Assembly: GCF_002234675.1 (NCBI RefSeq)
Contig: NC_019876.2
Coordinates: 29,215,196 to 29,279,195 of the forward strand
Direction: 5' to 3'
From: Oryzias latipes
Taxonomy: Eukaryota; Chordata; Actinopteri; Beloniformes; Adrianichthyidae
DNA length: 64,000 bases
Numbering within the stretch: the first letter of the stretch is position 1; every line of letters starts with the position of its first letter. Below are positions 55,661-64,000 of this stretch, piece after piece. The notes under the pieces are model-generated. The model searched no databases, was not told the origin of the DNA, and worked only from the letters and a program-made list of their open reading frames with translations. The translations under genes were made by a program, and so were the position numbers.

Positions 55661-58600
55661 GATTCTTCTGGTCTTTTCCAGACGCTCAAAGTTCTTCCAA
55701 TGTGTCCATCAGTCATTCATACTTGGTGATGGTACCTACTGATGTAGCCACAGCTGCCCCGGGGTACTACCATCACCCGGGGCAGACCAACAGAGGCGTG
55801 GCTTCACGCCTACGGCCCCTCTGACCATCACCGGGACATTCATGCACCAGTGGGGCAACACTGGAGGCAGGGAATGATTCAGGAATCTTCCTACTTTGAT
55901 TTGGACAAAACGTTCTGGTTCTGGTGTGAGTCCGGTCCTAAAGCGTCCACATAGACTGAAGCTGTTTGTGAGACTCTTCCAGAACCAGGAGGTCCAAAGA
56001 ACCCAGACCTCATGTTTCCTGTTGTTTTGCAGCTGCTGGGCATGGCTTTGGTTGGAATCGGAATCTGGGCCTGGAGTGAGAAGGTGAGCATTAAGCGTTA
56101 CATGACTGTGTGATGAATAAACACAACGCTTATCTGGATGTGAATGCACGTCTAAATCCTCCTGAAAGCAGGCCTGAGTGTGTTTAAGTGGAGAAGCATC
56201 CTTTATGTGCAGAAAAGGAAAAAGTGAGTCAAACGGGTCTGGACTCAGTCCTGATGGTTCTGGTCTTTGTAGCTTAGAGACGAAAGAAATGGAAAATCTA
56301 AATGTTTCTGCAGCGGCTTTTTCTGATTCCGTTGGATCGTTTGTCCTCATTTTCTATGGAGTTAATTTAGTCTCAATGATCAGAAACGCACACAACCTGT
56401 CTCACAAAAACACACACTCTAATTCACAAATGTAAGTTTATGCAAACGTGCAATATAAACTTGGAAATGCACACTTTGTGTTTCACACGCACACACACAC
56501 ACATTGTGTTTCACACATGCACAATTTGTGTTTTTCACAAATGTGCATGCTGTGTTTCACAAAAACACAATAAATGTTTCACAAATGCGCAATAGATGCT
56601 TCACAAACATGATTTTTAGCTACACTTGTGATATGAACTCACAGATCGTGTGACCTGCAGAATGTGCATTAACACCCCCCCCCCATTTGTGAATCTCAAC
56701 ACATTTGTGAAACAAACCTCTTGTGGTGAATTCTGAGACTCCTGACGCAGCAGCTCAACTAGTGTCACCATTGGCTAATCAATCTGTCAATCAAACTGAA
56801 CAGCAAAGCAGGCGTGTTTGCTTTTTTGTAAATGCACATTCTGCAGGTCACATGATTTGTGTGTTCAGATTACAAGTGTACCTAAAACGCATGTTTGTGA
56901 AACATTTTTGTGTTTTTCTGAAACACAGTGTGCACATTTGTGAGAAACATTTATTGTGCATGTGTGAAACCCCATGTGTGCATTTCCATATTTATTTTGC
57001 ACGTTTGCATAAAATTACAGTTGTGAGTCCGAGCTTTTGCTTTTTGTGAAGCAGGTTGTGTTCATTTCTGATCATTGAGGCTGAACTGACTCCATATTTT
57101 TGTGCGGTTCTTGTGCACTACCACCTTCAGACTGTTGTGTTGCTAAAACTCTGCATCCGTGTAGCGGCTGACCGTGTTCTTGGAGAAAACGTCCCAACAT
57201 GATCATGATCCGTTGTGACCTTTGACCCCCAGCCTCACAGCTTCTCTCTCACTGAGCGCGCTCCGTCTCTCCTCCAGGGGGTTCTGTCCAACATCTCCTC
57301 CATCACGGACCTGGGGGGTCTGGACCCCGTCTGGCTCTTCGTGGTGGTTGGGGGGGTCATGTTCATCCTGGGCTTTGCCGGCTGCATCGGAGCTCTGCGG
57401 GAAAACACCTTCCTGCTGAAGTTTGTACGTTGAATTCTGGCCTCGGCTGCGTGAACAGACGCTGACGGCGCTCTGACCGCTCTGCCTCCTTCTTGGCAGT
57501 TCTCCGTGTTTCTAGGAATCATCTTCTTCCTGGAGCTGACGGCTGGAATTCTGGCGTTTGTCTTCAAGGACTGGATCAAGGACCAGCTCAACCTGTTCAT
57601 CAACAACAACATCCGGGCCTACAGAGACGACATCGATCTGCAGAACCTCATCGATTTCACTCAGGAGTATGTAAGTCAGAGGATTCCTCACTAACAGGAG
57701 CTCAGAAAGACTGTTTCCAGAGTGTAGAGGACGTTCTTCACCTACACCCGACGGACAGACTAGAACAAAGATACAGACTTGCTAACACGCCTTTAAAACA
57801 TCTTCAACTTCATTTTCCACAATCGGGGTTCGTACGCTAACGAAAAACCTGAAAACCTTCTGGAAATAAAGAAATGTCATTTCTGGGTCTTTGAAGATTT
57901 GTGGAAAAAAAAACCTACTGGTCACATTTCTGGTTAAGGTGGAATCCCAGGACTGGATGGATGGATGAATGGATGGACGATGGATGGCAGACAGACCGAC
58001 AGACAGAGGTCTGCGTGTCTTTCAGTCCAGGGTTGTAACTGCCCCTCATGTCTCCAGTGGGAGTGCTGTGGGGCTTTTGGAGTCGACGACTGGAACCTGA
58101 ACATCTACTTCAACTGCACCGACGGGAATCCCAGCCGGGAAAAGTGTGGCGTCCCGTTTTCCTGCTGCACCAAGGACCCAGCGGTAGGATGCTACACACA
58201 CGGAGGTACACCTGTGCTGGGGCGTGGCAGCCTCTAGACCAATCATGTCGTCCTTCCTCTCCAGGAGGACGTGATCAACACTCAGTGTGGGTACGACATC
58301 CGAGCCAAACCGGTGAGTCCTGCTGGTCATGTGACTTGTGCTCCGCCCTCTCCCGGTTTGCTGTGTTTTCAAAACCCCCGCCACGCTGGCCTGAAGATGA
58401 AGTCTGGATGTTTTCATACTCTAACGTTTCTGGTTAAAGTGCAATCTGTGCATCTCTGTATTCTCTGCTGCCGTCTGACCACTTCCTGTTTCTACGTTGA
58501 AGCGTCTGCTCAGACAAGAGAGGAAGTCACCAGGAGCGGCTGGCGGCTCCAGTTCTGCCTTCCAGCCCAGATAACGGGACGTTTGTGCTTTCAGGACTCG

Positions 58601-58861
58601 GAGCAGAAGGACTACATCAACGTTAAAGGCTGTGTGCCGCAGTTTGAGAAGTGGCTCCAGGACAACCTGACCCTGGTGGCTGGGATCTTCATCGGAGTGG
58701 CGCTCCTGCAGGTCCGCTCGGTCCTTCTCAGAACCTTTCTGAAAGTCAAGGAAGCTGAGCCGTTCCTGTTCTGACTCTGTGTTTTTCCTTCACAGATCTT
58801 TGGGATCTGTCTGGCTCAGAATTTAGTGAGTGACATCGAAGCGGTGAGGGCGAGCTGGTGA
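53929..58861 (+). CDS. tspan5: TspanC8 tetraspanin, TSPAN5/TSPAN17-like
   Basis: Eight coding exons, all in phase: 53929-54012, 56033-56083, 57278-57424, 57500-57670, 58058-58183, 58265-58312, 58595-58711 and 58796-58861. The product is 269 aa, against about 268 for human TSPAN5. It starts [22 protein letters not shown]1 is about 15-43, TM2 about 62-82, TM3 about 92-117 and TM4 about 235-256. The large loop has CCGAF (154-158) and eight cysteines, with an NCT glycosylation site. Eight cysteines define TspanC8 proteins, which escort the protease ADAM10 to the cell surface and set its substrate choice (Notch for TSPAN5). The C-terminus [15 protein letters not shown] matches TSPAN5, while [13 protein letters not shown] and [10 protein letters not shown] recall TSPAN17, so the paralogue call is tentative. 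The exon 1 donor is GTCAGA. The class assignment is firm. Confidence 0.92.
54340..54845 (+). repeat. Minisatellite in tetraspanin intron 1
   Basis: About 500 bp of imperfect tandem repeats built from CTGCTGCTGCAACCTAAG and TTGCTGCAACTGCACCTG, with longer-period repeats ending in ATGTTGCTCATCTAAACC. The TTGCTGCAAC palindrome-like core recurs many times. Coding-looking frames through it are repeat artefacts. Confidence 0.92.
54950..55605. other. Tetraspanin intron 1, no recognised feature
   Basis: Intronic DNA with a C-run near 54970 and no identifiable element. Confidence 0.5.
55611..55656. repeat. (AAT)n microsatellite
   Basis: About 15 units of AAT in tetraspanin intron 1. Confidence 0.95.
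56356..57093. mobile_element. Long foldback (inverted-repeat) element in tetraspanin intron 2
   Basis: The left arm starts ATGGAGTTAATTTAGTCTCA followed by ATGATCAGAAA. The right arm, read on the other strand, starts ATGGAGTCAGTTCAGCCTCA followed by ATGATCAGAAA. Pairing continues inward, for example TGTGACCTGCAGAATGTGCA at about 56650 against its complement near 56835-56855, so most of the 740 bp can fold on itself. CACAAA-type motifs repeat throughout. No coding potential; the superfamily is unknown. Confidence 0.75.
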
Positions 58862-59635
58862 GAAACCCGTCGTGATTCTGGATTCATGGTTGTGTGTTCC
58901 ACTAGAGGGCAGCACACAGCCTGTGTTTGTAGCTGGAACTAACGTAGCAACGGTTTCTTGCTCATCCGCCTCTCAGTAACGTCTAAAAAACAAAGGAATG
59001 TGATTGTACAGCCGCATCAGACGGTCGACCGTCTGATCCACGGACTGAAGGACCCATAACGCCCGTCCACCGTGTCGGGGAATCGGGCAGCAGCTCCACC
59101 CACAAGCTAACAAAACCCGTCTGCCCTCATCTGATCCAGGAAGTACAGAACAGAAGATCAGCTGTTTTCCAACAGGAAATACTTCCTGATAGTAATAATA
59201 TATTTCCTTCATAAGCGGCTTTCCAGCGTAACAAAGACACTCTACGAGTGAAAACAACACAATTAAAACACAACATTGTGCAAACAGAATGGATAGAGGG
59301 ATGGAGGAGTTGATGGATGGAGAAACAGTTAGTTAGTGCCTTAAAACCCAAGGTTGGATCCTGAAAGTCGTCGACTGTCGGGACAAACATGCTCCTCGTT
59401 GGGTTCATTGGTTGGACGCTACACCCTGTTCCTGTTGGGATTTTTTTAAAATATTCAAGCATTTTAATGCTGTAATGTCTGACTTTCATGAGGTTTCCTA
59501 AAATTTAGAAGACTTTCAAACTGATTCCAGGACTTTGTCCGGTTGGATTGGGACAGTTGTCAGAATGATTTGGGATCTGAAGGTTTTAGAGAAGCTTTCT
59601 GAAACGTCCCTCTCACTCTTTCAATATTTGATGTT
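58862..59635. other. Tetraspanin 3' UTR or intergenic sequence
   Basis: Sequence after the main stop codon. No second gene seen, and no AATAAA was noted close by. This leaves room for a long 3' UTR or further exons. Confidence 0.4.
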
Positions 59636-59639
59636 TTGG

Positions 59640-59885
59640 GTGGATGGGGGTGTAGTGGTCAGCACTCTGGTTTGTGGGTGGAGTGTCATGTTCTCCTCCT
59701 GAATGAGTGGGTTTCCTCCCACATTCCAAAGACCTGCTCCATCTGTTAACTGGGATTCTAAACAGCCCGTTGGTGTGAATGTGTGTCTGTGTGGACCTGC
59801 AACAGACTGGTGACCCGTTCAGGGTGACCCCCCCTGGTTTCTAGCGGCCCTGTGACCCTGGATGGGATACAGCAGGTTCTAGAGA
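59640..59885 (+). repeat. Teleost tRNA-derived SINE, nearly full length but diverged
   Basis: GGGGTGTAGTGGTCAGCACTC (A-box head) is followed by GTTTCCTCCCACATTCCAAA in the middle. The 3' half is ACTGGTGACCCGTTCAGGGT with GTGACCCTGGATGGGATAC. Confidence 0.75.
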
Positions 59886-60073
59886 TGCTATTAGGAGGCG
59901 GTGCTTATTAGATCATCAGCTGTGGTCCAAACCGGCTGTGTGTCTGACTCTCCCTGACGGCCGGGGAGGGGCCTGAAGCATTCAGAACCATCACTCACCT
60001 CATCCTCATTCTTCCTCCTCCATGCTTCATCAGGGTGCCCCCCCCTCTCTCCATGCGTCGACTCCCACCGCAG

Positions 60074-60106
60074 TCCTGCAAGAAATCATCGGCCTACTAC
60101 TCATGA
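60074..60106 (+). other. Candidate alternative terminal exon of the tetraspanin
   Basis: After the acceptor-like CCCACCGCAG, a phase-0 frame reads SCKKSSAYYS and stops. It could be joined to an alternative donor GCG/gtgagg at 58843/58844 inside the last main exon, replacing VRASW. Evidence is splice-site shape only. Confidence 0.25.
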
Positions 60107-60112
60107 GACACA

Positions 60113-60114
60113 CG

Positions 60115-60142
<28 letters not shown>
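60113..60142. repeat. (TG)n microsatellite
   Basis: About 14 TG units. Confidence 0.9.
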
Positions 60143-60146
<4 letters not shown>

Positions 60147-60299
60147 GGTGGGTTAGAGGGGCCCAAACGGGTCGTTTGTGTGGTCCTGAAGGACGGCTCT
60201 GTGTGGTGTTGTGCTGTGAACTAGATCTGGTAGAAAATGTCAAGCAGTTGCATTTGTCCAAAAAACAGAAGCAGACTTTGTTTTGACAAACTAAAGAAA

Positions 60300-60420
60300 C
60301 CCAGACGGAGCAGATCCAGCAGAACCTGTAGATCCAGCAGACCCTGCAGATGCTGCAGACCCTGCAGATGCTGCAGACGCTGCAGATGCTGCAGATCCTG
60401 CAGATGCTGCAGACGCTACA
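60300..60420. repeat. CTGCAG-rich minisatellite
   Basis: Tandem variants of GCAGATGCTGCAGACCCT, about 12-24 bp period, self-complementary through CTGCAG. Both strands stay open through it (Cys/Arg-rich one way, Ala/Ser-rich the other), which is compositional. Confidence 0.85.
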
Positions 60421-60429
60421 TATATATGA

Positions 60430-61385
60430 ACAGAGAAGTTAGTTTCTATCCACCAGCAGAAACCAGCAACCATTTCTGTGCAGGAGAACCTGACTGCAGC
60501 TGCAGCCTCGTCCTTTAAATCCAGAACTTCCTTTAGCATCACCATAAACTGAAAAAACACTAAAACATATTTTCTAATATAAATGAAAATAATTTCAAAG
60601 GTTAAAAGTTAGTTTTTCTAAAAAACTAAATGATCAACAGGAAAAAGGACTTTTCTAATCCATGATTTTAAAATGGATGAATTGGACTAAAGGATTTACA
60701 TTTTCACATAATCGTTCATCATTTTACTTATCCTGGTAATATCTCAGCATCAGCCTTGCAAACATCTTTTTATTTCTTTATTGTAGATTTTATTTCTGCT
60801 TCTTTATCATATCTCTAAGAAAATGGGAAAAAGGAGTCAATCATAGATGACCTCCATTGAACTTCTACGCTTTGACATTCAGAGCATTGAGCAGAAATTT
60901 GCATCAGCACCACGGTCAGCTCCCACCGCGGGCCGTTACGATGCTTTGCTTCAATTCAAGATTCATGCATCAATGATGTCATCTGAACGTGATCTGTGCG
61001 CCGTAAACGTGATCTAAAAGTTACACATCAGTGGTTCATGCATGAAAAGTCTGTTAGACAAACGTGGAACGCTCCTGGAAAGACACACATTTCTGGATGA
61101 ATCTCACAAAAATCACACACAGTTGAGGAAGCTTTACAAAATAATTGTGTATAAACTACATAAAATACACAAACTGTAATTCTCAACTGACCAAAATCTC
61201 TGAACATCTCTAAACTGAATTCACTTAAAGACTCGTCGGCTGAAACCCTCGACGGACGTCTGAGCACATTTATGAACGCAAGAAACACGTATGAATGATG
61301 TAGATCACGCATGGATCACAGATGACTGACATTTCATACGTGGAAAATGTATGTAGCTGCTGTGAGACACGGCCTTTACCGCCTG
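60430..61385. other. No recognisable gene
   Basis: AT-rich sequence. No coding motif recognised. Confidence 0.45.
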
Positions 61386-61389
61386 CTGC

Positions 61390-61850
61390 CCCACACAACA
61401 CTAGATAGATAAATAGATATTCTTTATTGACCCCACATTGGGGAAATTCAATTGTCACAGCAGTTCCAAAGAGCAGAGAAATGAAAAGTGACAGCAATGT
61501 GCAAAAGTGAGGGGTGTTCCCAAATGTGCAAGTATACAAATACAAAAAATGTGCAAAAACAGAAAAAAGTAAAAAGTAAGTAAGTAATAAATTATGTACA
61601 CTATTACAACATAACACATGTTATGCCTAATAATAAATTTAAATAAATAAAGTAAAGACACAGAATATACAGATGAGCTATGGATGTATGAAAACCGGTT
61701 TGTACATGCATTTTTAAACTGTGGCATTGTACAGTCTTACAGCTGTTGGGATGAATGACCTGCAGAATCGTTCCTTCCTGCATGGGGGGAGTAACAGTCT
61801 GCCACTGAAAGAGCTGTTCGTTGCCTCCACTGTCTGATGTAGTGGGTGAT
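61390..61850 (-). repeat. LINE 3'-end fragment
   Basis: AGATAGATAAATAGATATTC, then TTTATTGACCCCACATTGGG and GAAATTCAATTGTCACAGCAG. The same family as 18491-19205, including the block ending CTTACAGCTGTTGGGATGAA. Confidence 0.65.
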
Positions 61851-62196
61851 CCAGCTCTCCCTGCTGCGGATTACCTGGATCAGGTGTGCTCAGTCCGTCA
61901 GACTGACATCTGAGTCAGCTAATCTGCCAAACGCAGAGCAGAGGGAGCTGGAAACAGGCAGGGGGGGGGGCAGATCAGGAGGACCAGTTCTGGATTAGAC
62001 CCCCCCTTGCCCCCGTTCTGGCGTTGAAAGTGTCCAGTTGCAGCTCCCAGCATCCACGGTCTGCTGGATCCTCTGCTCCTTCCACAGTCCGCCCTGCGTT
62101 CACCACATCCCGTCTTTGTCCGTTTGTGATCCTGGTCTGACGCTGGAGGACAGACGTCTTCTGGATTTTTACTTTCTTTTCTGTCTTCTCTTTCAG

Positions 62197-62382
62197 TTTC
62201 TTTACCTAAAGCGGAGGCGGCGTCCGCCGTTGAACAGGTAAAGCGTCTTTACGTTGACAGACTGATTTAAAGACGTGGAAGTCAACATGGCTGTTTTTCT
62301 CCTTTGTGTCAGCCTCACGTTTGGATGCGACCACGGAGCGTCACTGATCACCGCGGCCTTCCACAGGAAGCAGCACCTCTGA
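62197..62382 (+). other. Candidate spliced 3' exons (alternative tetraspanin C-terminus or another transcript)
   Basis: A strong pyrimidine tract and acceptor (CTTCTCTTTCAG) open a 41-nt stretch 62197-62237 reading FLYLKRRRRPPLN, closed by a good donor CAG/gtaaag. The next acceptor (TTTGTGTCAG) opens 62313, which continues the frame as SLTFGCDHGASLITAAF and stops at 62380-62382. AATAAA follows at 62515. Coding status and gene membership are unproven. Confidence 0.35.
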
Positions 62383-62514
62383 CCAGCCACTAACATGTTC
62401 TGTGTAGACGAACACTGTGAGACTACTGACACCAGACGCTCCGCTTTTCACTGCTACCTTTAGAGATTAGACCTTTGGATACATTTTTGATATTAGATCA
62501 GTATTTTAACAAAG

Positions 62515-62520
62515 AATAAA
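62515..62520 (+). terminator. Polyadenylation signal AATAAA
   Basis: ACAAAGAATAAAGTCGTCC lies about 130 bases after the candidate terminal exon stop at 62382. Confidence 0.45.
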
Positions 62521-62539
62521 GTCGTCCTTCAGGGTCGGA

Positions 62540-63885
62540 AAGGACCACGGACTGACGGGGTGGGCAGGGGGAGTGGGGTCACTTCAGGGTTTTTTCTGTC
62601 CAGCACTCAGAAAGCTCCTCGGTCTGAGCCGGAACCGCCTTTAGTCATCGTCACGGTTCTTCTGGATCAGTGTGGAGTCAAACTGCCGGTAAAGACCTGC
62701 AGGTGGATGTGGAGGTCCGGGCTTCAGGGTCCAGGATTTGGGGGGTGGGGTGGGGGTGGAACACTCTTATTATTCTGGTCTTTTTCGTTGTCTTTTATGA
62801 TGTGACTTGGGTTGTTGGGCGGCCTGTGGCAGTCAGGACGGGGGGAGGGGGGGGGCAGGATGGATTTAGCCCAGTGAACAGTGATGTGGTGTTGCCATGG
62901 AGACCGCCACTCCTCCGCGGGGGTTTGTTACCGTCCCCATCGCCCCGCTGGTTCTTTCCTCTGACCGCACCTCCAACCCGTGTGTGGGAATCTGGGCAGC
63001 TCCTCTTTTTGTTTCTTTTTCTAACCGTTTTATCGACACGTCGTCTGAAGTCGGACTGAAGGACAAAACGCAGCAGATGCAGAAAGAGTATTGTTGTTTC
63101 CATGATGCAGTATGAACTCTGATGACCAGGACGACATCTGCATGGACCACCTGACCTGGAAATACTGGAAACATTTTTTCATGGAGTATCCGAGTACAGC
63201 AGATAACTGCAGAGGTTTCAGTATTTTCCCCGTCAGCAGAGATGTCTCCTGCTCGTCTTCATGCGTCCATCATTCCCGCCTCGTCCGTCTGCTGGACGGT
63301 TCTCCGTAGAGGTCAGGCTGTCTGAACGTGCAGTTTCCTTCCAGCGGTAAATGTAGGAACAGAACCGTCTTATTTCTTTTTCTCCCTCACCGTTGAGATT
63401 CAAACAGAAACTGTGCATTTTAGTGAGTTGAAAGATAAAGTTCTGTGAGAACATTCGGGTCAAAGCGGGTCTGCCTGCTTTTATGCTGTGGTTCTGTTTG
63501 TCATAGACGTCGTGTTTCCTCTGAGGACGTCAGTCAAGTTTGAGGGATCCGGGTCACATGATCCGGATCAGACCAGGTTCCTCAGACTGGACTCTTCTGA
63601 ACACTTGAATGAAACAAATCGGGCACTTTGACTCCAGAGTTTGTGTGAATGAAGCACATCTGTACTACTGAATGGACTTTCCAATGTTCCTGTGAAGGTT
63701 ACTGTTACATGAAGACGAGGTTTTTCCAGCGGACCTTAGCGGTCTCAAGTACAGGAAGTGAAAAGGGACAAAGGGTTTGTGATAATATTTTTTGTAAATG
63801 TGATTTCCTGACAGTCGCACTAATTTAGCTGATCACTGTCCAAACGTGAACCTCTTTGCTTCCCTCATGTTTGTCTTGTTCTGGT
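62540..63885. other. No recognisable gene; possible extended 3' UTR
   Basis: Moderately GC-rich sequence without repeats or conserved frames. It may be 3' UTR of a plus-strand transcript ending at the AATAAA near 63891, or intergenic. Confidence 0.35.
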
Positions 63886-63890
63886 TTTTG

Positions 63891-63896
63891 AATAAA
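63891..63896 (+). terminator. Polyadenylation signal AATAAA
   Basis: TTTTTGAATAAATTCCTTC is a canonical signal and the last feature seen before the window end. Confidence 0.4.
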
Positions 63897-64000
63897 TTCC
63901 TTCACCCACACTAAGATGGTTTGAATTTTTCTTAGAAAGGTTGATGCTGTTTGGGATATTTGGCCCCCCGCCCACTAGAAACGGGACGTTTTTTCCGGAG

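Noticed and set aside
60237-60560. Cys/Arg-rich and Ala/Ser-rich frames through the CTGCAG repeat
   Set aside because: They are products of a 12-24 bp tandem repeat and show no conserved protein features.
1-64000. CRISPR array or bacterial operon
   Set aside because: The DNA is clearly vertebrate. Tandem repeats here are minisatellites without regular unique spacers.

Overview
This window is vertebrate, specifically teleost fish. Three things show this: introns with GT-AG borders, a CpG-rich promoter, and a dense mixture of fish-type repeats (Swimmer-like L1, L2, RTE and R4-like LINEs, a sushi-type Ty3/Gypsy element, Tc1, hAT, PIF/Harbinger and piggyBac-like MITEs, tRNA-derived SINEs). The repeat mix would suit a medaka-like acanthomorph, but the species is an inference.

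Region 1-13 kb is a nest of transposons. A 3' portion of a hAT transposase (1-1053) is followed by an R4/Rex6-like LINE on the minus strand, present in two pieces (1054-1203 and 10929-12905). Between them is an endogenous retrovirus on the minus strand (1204-10923; paired 514-bp LTRs, 5-bp target duplication), and inside that sits a full-length L1-type LINE (2951-8273; 16-bp target duplication).

Region 13-35 kb holds a TRIM E3-ligase-like gene (16351-18015) and a second, recently duplicated TRIM copy (34224-35188). The second copy lost both B-boxes through an exact in-frame deletion and also lost its SPRY domain. Between the two TRIM copies are L2-family LINE remnants, a very young Ty3/Gypsy element with LTRs that look identical (22591-27826), a long L2 LINE with an 819-codon open frame (29933-32392, minus), and a 5' fragment of another Gypsy element.

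Region 35-43 kb is a second, decayed L1-type LINE (35199-42075). It carries a nested RTE-type LINE (36203-38100, minus) and an odd C-rich insert.

Region 43-53.5 kb contains a small two-exon gene resembling a TGF-beta-family prodomain without the cystine-knot ligand (44388-45369). It is followed by a Tc1-like relic carrying a solo Gypsy LTR, LINE and SINE fragments, and two compound MITEs.

Region 53.5-64 kb is a conserved host gene: a TspanC8 tetraspanin most like TSPAN5/TSPAN17, with eight coding exons (53929-58861) and a predicted 269 residues. It has an ETS/CCAAT promoter, a minisatellite in intron 1, a foldback element in intron 2, and possible alternative 3' exons. The supportable host genes are therefore one TRIM gene, the prodomain-like gene and the tetraspanin. 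Most of the remainder is transposon-derived.
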